From contig CAIYJE010000108.1 in NCBI GenBank assembly GCA_903926465.1, positions 1 through 38,484 of the forward strand: 38,484 bases of DNA. Direction: 5' to 3'. The notes under the pieces were generated by a model, which was not told where the DNA came from, ran no database searches, and saw only the letters and a program-made list of their open reading frames with translations. This document shows positions 33,129-38,484 of this stretch, piece after piece. How positions within the stretch are numbered: position 1 is the first letter of the stretch; each line of letters starts with the position of its first letter. The position numbers were made by a program, and so were the translations under genes. Source of the DNA: an uncultured Planctomycetales bacterium. Its GTDB lineage: Bacteria > Planctomycetota > Planctomycetia > Isosphaerales > Isosphaeraceae.

Positions 33129-33643
33129 ATCGCCCTCAAGAACTGTGGTAGGAGCAGGCTCAGTCTGACCTCACCGTGTTTCTGTTACTGAGGAAAGAAG
33201 GAGTTGGGGCCTGCCATACGTTGCACTACCTCCAGATGGTCACCGAAAAGATCGCGAAAGCGTATTTCTGGCGTTCTGGTACTCCTCCTCCTCCTCCTCC
33301 CAAAAGCCATGCCGGATTTGTTCAGTTTTTGAGATTTCTTGGGAGTGCTCAAACAGCGCATCGACAGCGAATCGCCTCACTTTTTTCGTTCCATAGGTTC
33401 GACGACTTTCAAAATTGGAGTCGAGCGATAGCCCCAATCGCCTACGAACTTGAGAGGCTTGCCCCCGATCTGGCAAACCATGGCCCGAATCCAGAGTATC
33501 CCTGGCCACATGCATGGCCTGTCCAGGCTCCGGCTCTTCATGAGTTTGCAATCTGGAGTTCCTTGAATTCGGGTCAGGGACGTGACTTGATGCGGGTGAT
33601 CCAGATCGCAGTGACCCGTTTTCCTGAATATGCTGACCTTTGA
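33125..33643 (+). pseudogene. HEPN-like domain gene interrupted by in-frame TAG at codon 9
   Basis: The frame starts at ATG 33125, coupled by ATGA to the preceding gene, reads MNRPQELW, and meets TAG at 33149-33151. It then continues with EQAQSDLTVFLLLRKEGVGACHTLHYLQMVTEKIAKAY, the typical first two helices of a HEPN protein (DL..A..LL...ACH..QM..EK..KA). The rest is intact to 33643, with a PPPPPP run encoded by a CTC repeat (about 33284-33301) and GPNPEYPWP near the end. Without suppression only a shortened protein from GTG 33176 (155 residues), lacking part of helix 1, could be made. No RxxxxH nuclease motif with the canonical 4-6 spacing is seen. Function of the intact form is unknown. Confidence 0.7.
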
Positions 33644-33883
33644 GTGGCACGCGCCCACGGGTCAGGCCAAGCATCACCCTTCCAACCGAAGATCCCCCAG
33701 ACGCCCAACCCAAGCTGTAATTACCGCTTGAGCTGGTCCGGGCCTTGTTCTGGGAATCGGCATTTCTAGCCGTTCCGGCTTTTCGCCAGGGCCAGAACCG
33801 GCCATGATCAAATAAACCGGGCCAGGTCGCACAAACGCGGCGGTTCCGGCCCACCACGGTCCTTTTCCAGGGGAACCACCGTC

Positions 33884-34669
33884 ATGATCCGCCTGAGTTT
33901 GCAGCTTGTGCTAGGCCTGGCACTGCTGGCAATGGGCTCTGCCGGCACCAGCTTTGCCCAGGAACCGGCCGCCCCAGCCGCCACCGCCGTCGATCCCACC
34001 GCCGCGGCTCGCAACCGGATGGTCCAGCGCCACCTGGCGGAACGCGGAATCAAGGACCCCCGCGTGCTCGAGGCCTTCCGCACCGTCCCCCGCCACAAGT
34101 TCGTGCTCCCAGAAACCCGCCGGCTGGCCTACGAAGATGAGTCGATCCCCATTGGCGAAGGTCAGACCATTACCCCCACCTACGATGTGGCGTTCATGAC
34201 CGAAGCGCTTCAGCCCAAACCCACCGACCGGGTTTATGAGGTGGGCACCGGGTCCGGTTACCAGGCCGCCATCCTCTCTCGGCTGGTGAAAGATGTCTAT
34301 TCGGTCGAAATTCACAAACCGCTCGGTGAACGGGCAGCCAAGGTGCTGGCGGAACTGAAGTACGACAACGTGCATACCCGGGTGGGCGATGGCTACGCAG
34401 GCTGGCCCGAAGCCGCGCCCTTTGACGCGGTCATCTTCACCTGCGCCCCAGAAAAAGTGCCGGCCCCGCTGGTCGAGCAGCTTCGCGAAGGTGGCCGGAT
34501 GATCATCCCCATGGGAGATCGCTACAATCAGGCCGTTTACCTCTACACCAAGCTCGACGGTAAACTGGATGCCGGCGTGAAGCTCAGGCCCACTCTGTTC
34601 GTTCCCATGACAGGCCGCGCCCAGCGCGAGGCGGCCGAGGAACGGGCCAAAACCAAGGATCAGAAGTAA
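33884..34669 (+). CDS. pcm: protein-L-isoaspartate O-methyltransferase, exported form
   Basis: 261 residues with AGGGG before the ATG. The signal peptide [26 protein letters not shown] marks it for export, unlike the usual cytosolic enzyme. The catalytic domain starts near residue 45: [29 protein letters not shown], then [24 protein letters not shown]. The AdoMet motif I is [15 protein letters not shown], followed by [10 protein letters not shown]. It methylates L-isoaspartyl residues in damaged proteins, starting their repair. How AdoMet would be available outside the cytoplasm is unclear. A C-terminal charged tail ([11 protein letters not shown]) follows the domain. Confidence 0.92.
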   Translation: MIRLSLQLVLGLALLAMGSAGTSFAQEPAAPAATAVDPTAAARNRMVQRHLAERGIKDPRVLEAFRTVPRHKFVLPETRRLAYEDESIPIGEGQTITPTYDVAFMTEALQPKPTDRVYEVGTGSGYQAAILSRLVKDVYSVEIHKPLGERAAKVLAELKYDNVHTRVGDGYAGWPEAAPFDAVIFTCAPEKVPAPLVEQLREGGRMIIPMGDRYNQAVYLYTKLDGKLDAGVKLRPTLFVPMTGRAQREAAEERAKTKDQK

Positions 34670-34813
34670 CTTCCAACCCCGGATCAGACCCGCTTGCCAG
34701 GCACCCAAGGCCGGGCCCGGATTGAAGCTTCTGAGCAGCCTGGGCAGAGAGTCGTCCCCAGCTTCTTCAGCTTTTCCAGCGTCTTCGCGCCGAGATGGAA
34801 CCGGTCCGAACAC

Positions 34814-37693
34814 ATGAACACCGCCCTGAACTCGAACGTGTTGACGTACCTGACGGGCTGGCGCCTGCCGGTTCTGCTTTTGATTGGCTGGGTAGGCCTG
34901 GCCAGTGGCCGGGCACAAGAGCCCCCGCTGGTCGTCCGTCCCGAGCCTGCCCCGCGTGACGACCTGGAGCTTGACGCCGATGGCGATGGCATCCCGGACG
35001 GCTGGTACAACCTGCGAGACGTGACCTGGGAGGCCGAAGGGGGCGTTCGAGGACCGCACATGCTGCGGTTCCAGAATGACAAGCCGGGCCGACCCGGGCG
35101 TGCCAGTCGCGCATTCGGGATCGACGGTCGCAAGTATGAGGCCGTGATTCTGGGCCTGTGGGTCCGGGCAACCGAGGTTGCCGGCGGCGAGCGGGTGGGT
35201 GAAGACCCTGGGCTGGCCATCGACTTCCTGGACGAAGGGCTCAGGGCCACCAACCGAGGCACGCTCGGCCCCTGGACCCGCTCCACAATTGGCGAAGATC
35301 GCTGGGTCCATGTGGCGCGCAAGATCAATGTTCCCCCCCAGAGCCGCGATGCCCTGATGACCCTGGGACTGCTGGGGGCCACCGGTACCCTGGACGTGGA
35401 CGGGCTGACGATCACTTTGATACCCGTGGGGAGTGCCCCCACGGACGAACTGATGCTGAACGGTGGCCTGGAACTGGCCAACCCCACGCCAACGTACTGG
35501 TCACTTACAGGGGGCGCCCGGCTGGTGTTTCCAGGGGCGGACTCCGATACCGCACTCGAACTGGGCCGGGCCGGGGCCCGCGCCCAGCTTGCCGTGGCGG
35601 TGCCGATCCGCCGGATCGATACCTTGCAGATCCGGCTCCAGGCCAAGCTCAGTGGCCTACGCGGCTCTGGCGGGGGCACCGCCAACCTCTACTTCCTGGA
35701 CGAGGTGGGGCGCGGCTTACCAGGTGCCACCGGTTCTGCCGCCCTGTTCCGGTTTTCAGGTTCAGCCGGCTGGAAAGAATTCCTGGCCAAGGTTCGAGTG
35801 CCCGCCGGCGCAGAGCGGGCCGTGGTCCAGATTGAACGGACCAGCGGAGCCGGCAGCCTGACGATTGACGACCTGAGTGTGACCGCCCTGCCCGACCCCA
35901 CCCAATTCCGATGGACTCCCGACCACACCACCCTCGACACCACCGACTGGCAGCCCTACAGCCCCACCGCCACCATTGAGCCAGGCTCAGCACTCGATGC
36001 CTCGGCACTGCTGGAGCAGGCCAAGGCCGCCCCCCATGCAACGGTGGTGCAAGACGGACACCTGGCATCGAGTGCCGGCGGCCGAGCCCGGTTTTTGGGG
36101 GTGCTGCTCATGCCCCCCATGGCCACCATCGCCCCCGACCAGGCCGACCAACTGGCCGATAACCTGGCGCGACGAGGGGTGAACCTGGTCCGGTTCGCAG
36201 ATCTTGACGCCCCCTACGGACCGGGCCGAAGCCTGCTCGATGACACGGCCGAAGACACCCAGACCCTGGAACCCGAGGCCCTGGCCCATTTCGATCATCT
36301 GGTGGCGGCCCTGGAACGCCAGGGAATCGCACTCTCTCTGGAACTGAACAGCTCTCGCCGCTTCCGACCAGCCGATGGCGTGGCCGATGGCCAGAGCCTG
36401 CCCCAAGGGGGTGGACCGGCAATTGCCTTCGATCCCGCAGCCAGCCAGGTTTTGCTGGGGTTTGCCAGGGCCCTGCTAGAGCACGTGAACCCGGAAACCG
36501 GCCGGGCCCTCAAAGATGATCCGGCGCTGGCCTGGGTGGCCCTTTCCAGCGAACAATCACTCTTCAATCTGATTGATGAACCCCATGCCCTCAATTCGGC
36601 CTGGGAACTGCGCCTCCAGCAGGTGGCCGACAAACGCAGCTCCAGCTCAGAACTGCGCCGCTGGCAAACGATTGAGAGCCAGCAGTGGATGCGGCTGGCC
36701 CAGAAACTCCGCGATCTGGGGCTGAAGTGCCCCATCGCGGGCTGCGCCCACTGGCGGCGTGAGCCTGAATTTGGGGCCGCCCAGGCGGTCACCGGCCTGG
36801 ACCTGATCGACGATCACCTGTTCTGGATGCCTCCACGATTTGCCATGGGAGATCGCCTGAGCCTGCTTTTTGACCCCGAGGGGGGCCTGCCCCACCTGGC
36901 CAGCAGTAAGCGCAAACCCGGCCGACCGTACGCAGTCTCGCAATGGTGCTCACAAACCCAGGATCTGTGGGCCCTGCCACTGGAAGGGGCCGACCTGCTG
37001 CTCTCGACCGAGCAAGCACGAACCGATGGCTGGGATGCCCTCGTCAGGCGCGGCATCTTCTTCCAGCCCGAAACCTGGGGCAGCGCTCCGCCCGGCACCA
37101 CCGGCGGCCCAGACCTGTTCAGGCTTGCCGAGGTGGCCAACGCTAACCCGGCCGTGTTCGGCCTGATGCCGCACGCTGCCTCGCTGTTTCTACAGCCCCG
37201 CAGCAGCGACAAAGCCAAAGAAAAAGCGATGAAATGGGATCCGGGCGGAGGCCGGCTCACCATCGACACCCCGCACACGGCCGTGCTTGCAGGCCGATCT
37301 GCCAGCAGGCCGGCCCGCTTCAGCGCCATCACCCTGGAATCAGACACCCCCACCGCCACCGTGGCAGCCTCTGCACTGGGCGCAGAGGCGATTGATTCGG
37401 CCAAACGGCTTCTGATCACGGCCATTGCCCGGGTGGAACCCACAGGCCACACCTACGCAGACGCCTGCCGGACCCTGCCAGGCCGGCCAGGCGGGGCGCC
37501 CCTGCTGCTCGAACCGGTGCGGGCCCGCGTGACCTGGAAGCGCAAAGGAACCATCAAAGCATACGCACTGGATAGCGCAGGCAAACGGGTTCAAGACGTT
37601 TCCGTGGAACCAACGGCCGACGGGCCCCGCCTCACCCTTGATGGCACGATCCCCGGAACCATCCACTGGGAACTGGTTATCGAAAATCCCTGA
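34814..37693 (+). CDS. large secreted glycoside-hydrolase-like protein with tandem beta-sandwich modules
   Basis: ATG 34814 begins a signal peptide (YLTGWRLPVLLLIGWVGLASGRAQ); an in-frame start at 34694 adds 40 unlikely residues. 959 residues. After ELDADGDGIPDGWYN, a calcium-binding-like Asp-rich motif, two beta-sandwich modules (about 65-205 and 212-360) look like carbohydrate-binding jelly rolls. A TIM-barrel-like region (about 395-790) follows: LARRGVNLVRFADLDAPYGPG, then LERQGIALSLELN and HVNPETGRALKDDPALAWVALSSEQSLFNL. This resembles secreted GH5-like proteins whose acid motif is usually N-E; here the Glu (580) follows Ser. A small beta domain closes the protein. Polysaccharide binding or cleavage is inferred. 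Confidence 0.8.
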   Translation: MNTALNSNVLTYLTGWRLPVLLLIGWVGLASGRAQEPPLVVRPEPAPRDDLELDADGDGIPDGWYNLRDVTWEAEGGVRGPHMLRFQNDKPGRPGRASRAFGIDGRKYEAVILGLWVRATEVAGGERVGEDPGLAIDFLDEGLRATNRGTLGPWTRSTIGEDRWVHVARKINVPPQSRDALMTLGLLGATGTLDVDGLTITLIPVGSAPTDELMLNGGLELANPTPTYWSLTGGARLVFPGADSDTALELGRAGARAQLAVAVPIRRIDTLQIRLQAKLSGLRGSGGGTANLYFLDEVGRGLPGATGSAALFRFSGSAGWKEFLAKVRVPAGAERAVVQIERTSGAGSLTIDDLSVTALPDPTQFRWTPDHTTLDTTDWQPYSPTATIEPGSALDASALLEQAKAAPHATVVQDGHLASSAGGRARFLGVLLMPPMATIAPDQADQLADNLARRGVNLVRFADLDAPYGPGRSLLDDTAEDTQTLEPEALAHFDHLVAALERQGIALSLELNSSRRFRPADGVADGQSLPQGGGPAIAFDPAASQVLLGFARALLEHVNPETGRALKDDPALAWVALSSEQSLFNLIDEPHALNSAWELRLQQVADKRSSSSELRRWQTIESQQWMRLAQKLRDLGLKCPIAGCAHWRREPEFGAAQAVTGLDLIDDHLFWMPPRFAMGDRLSLLFDPEGGLPHLASSKRKPGRPYAVSQWCSQTQDLWALPLEGADLLLSTEQARTDGWDALVRRGIFFQPETWGSAPPGTTGGPDLFRLAEVANANPAVFGLMPHAASLFLQPRSSDKAKEKAMKWDPGGGRLTIDTPHTAVLAGRSASRPARFSAITLESDTPTATVAASALGAEAIDSAKRLLITAIARVEPTGHTYADACRTLPGRPGGAPLLLEPVRARVTWKRKGTIKAYALDSAGKRVQDVSVEPTADGPRLTLDGTIPGTIHWELVIENP

Positions 37694-37709
37694 GTTCCTG
37701 ACAACCCAA

Positions 37710-37740
37710 TGGACGGAATGAACACGATGGACGGAATGGA
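37710..37740. repeat. short tandem direct repeat ATGGACGGAATG
   Basis: The 12-mer ATGGACGGAATG occurs twice within about 30 bp, just after the large secreted protein's stop and ahead of the small membrane protein. It probably arose by slippage. No function is evident. Confidence 0.6.
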
Positions 37741-37764
37741 CTCAAGACATAAGCAGAACGATTC

Positions 37765-38058
37765 ATGAATGATCGCACGCTATGGCAGCGCAAGCTGGGC
37801 CGGATCCGGCTCGGTGTTGAGCCGGTAACCACGCAGCTCGCCCGCTACCGCCGCGCCACCTGGACCGTCACCGGCATCACGGTGGCCATTGGCCTGTTCA
37901 TCTTCACACTCTTCACCGGCTTCGGCCAACCGAAGATCGGCCTCTGGACCGCCGGCATTGTGGTGCTACCGATCACGGTACTAGCCTGGCTCGACCACTG
38001 GCGCTTAGGCCGGGCCGTGGCCGCGTTTCTTCGAGCCCATCCTGCTGAGCCTGAATGA
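37765..38058 (+). CDS. small two-helix membrane protein (unknown function)
   Basis: 97 residues. A basic N-terminal part (WQRKLGRIRL, RYRRATW) precedes two hydrophobic segments at about 33-50 and 58-76, separated by a short loop. A basic C-terminal helix follows (LDHWRLGRAVAAFLRAH). The start ATG lacks a clear ribosome binding site and lies 71 bp after the large secreted protein. No domain is recognised. Coding potential is supported by the amphipathic organisation and high third-position GC. Confidence 0.6.
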   Translation: MNDRTLWQRKLGRIRLGVEPVTTQLARYRRATWTVTGITVAIGLFIFTLFTGFGQPKIGLWTAGIVVLPITVLAWLDHWRLGRAVAAFLRAHPAEPE

Positions 38059-38400
38059 GTGCGCACGCTTGATAGACTGCGCTCACTCGCTTGCACTATC
38101 GAATCCTTTGATTTTCATACGCGAAAAAGCTAGGCCCTCCCAGGGCGGTTCAAGTTCCATTGAATTGCCCCTTCAGCGCTCAGAACTCTAAAAAAATAGT
38201 ATTGCGTAGTCTCTGGTTACCCAGGGCTACGCCCTCGTTGTACTACACAAGTCCAAGAACTGAGTCGAGAACCCGTGTCCCATGCAGGCAATAGATTAGT
38301 CACAGGCGCGGATCCGAAAGCCCTGAAGGGGCGTTTCAAGAGAGCCCAGGGCAACGCCCTGGGGATTCCATGAGCCCCTGTAGTCCTCTGATTCTTAGAA
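38059..38400. repeat. palindromic repeat cluster (REP-like), non-coding
   Basis: There is no gene in this stretch. CCCAGGGC appears three times in hairpin context: 38139-38146, 38220-38227 and 38345-38352. The last forms a perfect 8-bp hairpin with GCCCTGGG (38356-38363). GCCCCTTCAGCGC (38167-38179) pairs with GCCCTGAAGGGGC (38320-38332) at 12 of 13 positions, giving a larger inverted element of about 165 bp. Similar 'agggc-acgccct' palindromes are common between planctomycete genes. No associated RAYT transposase is present. Confidence 0.65.
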
Positions 38401-38466
38401 GCCGTTTCAAAACCGGGACTGGCTCCGAGTCCGCGAGGTGCCTGTCCCAGGTTTTGAAATTGCCTC
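38401..38466. repeat. 66-bp hairpin repeat, copy B
   Basis: Same element as 26455-26520, 61 of 66 bases identical and in the same orientation. Outer arms TTTCAAAACC (38405-38414) and GGTTTTGAAA (38450-38459) are fully conserved. The nested inner hairpin has one mismatch here. Most changes lie in the loop side, as expected of a structured element. Confidence 0.85.
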
Positions 38467-38484
38467 TTAGATGTTTTTAGCTCC

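Noticed and set aside
33911-35311. 466-codon minus-strand open frame
   Set aside because: It overlaps the PCMT and the large secreted protein genes in antisense and shows no domain.
1-38484. CRISPR array, tRNA, rRNA or prophage
   Set aside because: No regularly spaced short repeats with unique spacers beyond the two-copy unit at the left edge, no cloverleaf or rRNA-like sequence, and no phage structural or integrase genes were seen.

Overview
The window is GC-rich bacterial chromosome that looks planctomycetal. The evidence is a pair of Tat-exported Gfo/Idh/MocA oxidoreductases, proteins carrying an N-terminal R-x-E-x-x-E-x-R-x-L-type motif like that of many planctomycete proteins, zinc-ribbon/Pro-Ala-rich proteins of unknown role, many signal-peptide proteins, and palindromic intergenic repeats. 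This placement is inference from protein style; there is no rRNA or tRNA in the window to anchor it.

Layout. 1-458 is non-coding, with a 61-bp direct repeat and an inverted partner. 459-5434 holds a DUF2064/TIGR04282-type transferase (+), then a minus-strand group: a TolB-like propeller, a DinB-fold protein, a GT1 glycosyltransferase and a zinc-ribbon membrane protein. 5625-8309 encodes a PduO-type cobalamin adenosyltransferase and a CocE/NonD hydrolase (+). 8325-10532 has a secreted protein of unknown function and an NHL-repeat protein (-). 10859-13130 has a TolC-family outer-membrane protein and a small secreted protein (+). 13278-17205 has the two Tat oxidoreductases (+), separated by a minus-strand secreted protein that appears split by a one-base frameshift. 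17300-21792 has a planctomycete-type secreted protein, a small membrane protein, an M28 peptidase and a trypsin-like protease (+).

22164-26452 is the most distinctive block: three closely spaced plus-strand genes encoding MscL, a membrane-bound class III cyclase homologue, and an MscS channel with a C-terminal cyclic-nucleotide-binding-like domain. Both metal-binding Asp residues and both transition-state residues of the cyclase appear to be lost, and the channel's phosphate-binding cassette lacks the expected Arg. It therefore looks like a mechanosensitive module wired through a degenerated cyclic-nucleotide circuit.

26634-32280 is minus strand: an atypical sigma-70-like protein, then a group of glycosyltransferase, fused substrate-binding/permease protein and ABC ATPase with 4-bp overlaps, preceded by a cysteine-motif protein. 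32796-33643 is a two-gene pair whose second member, HEPN-like, carries an in-frame TAG at codon 9. 33884-38058 has an exported PCMT, a large secreted glycosidase-like protein and a small membrane protein. 38059-38484 is non-coding, with palindromic repeats and a second copy of a 66-bp hairpin element also found at 26455.

No CRISPR array, tRNA, rRNA, intact insertion sequence or prophage was seen.
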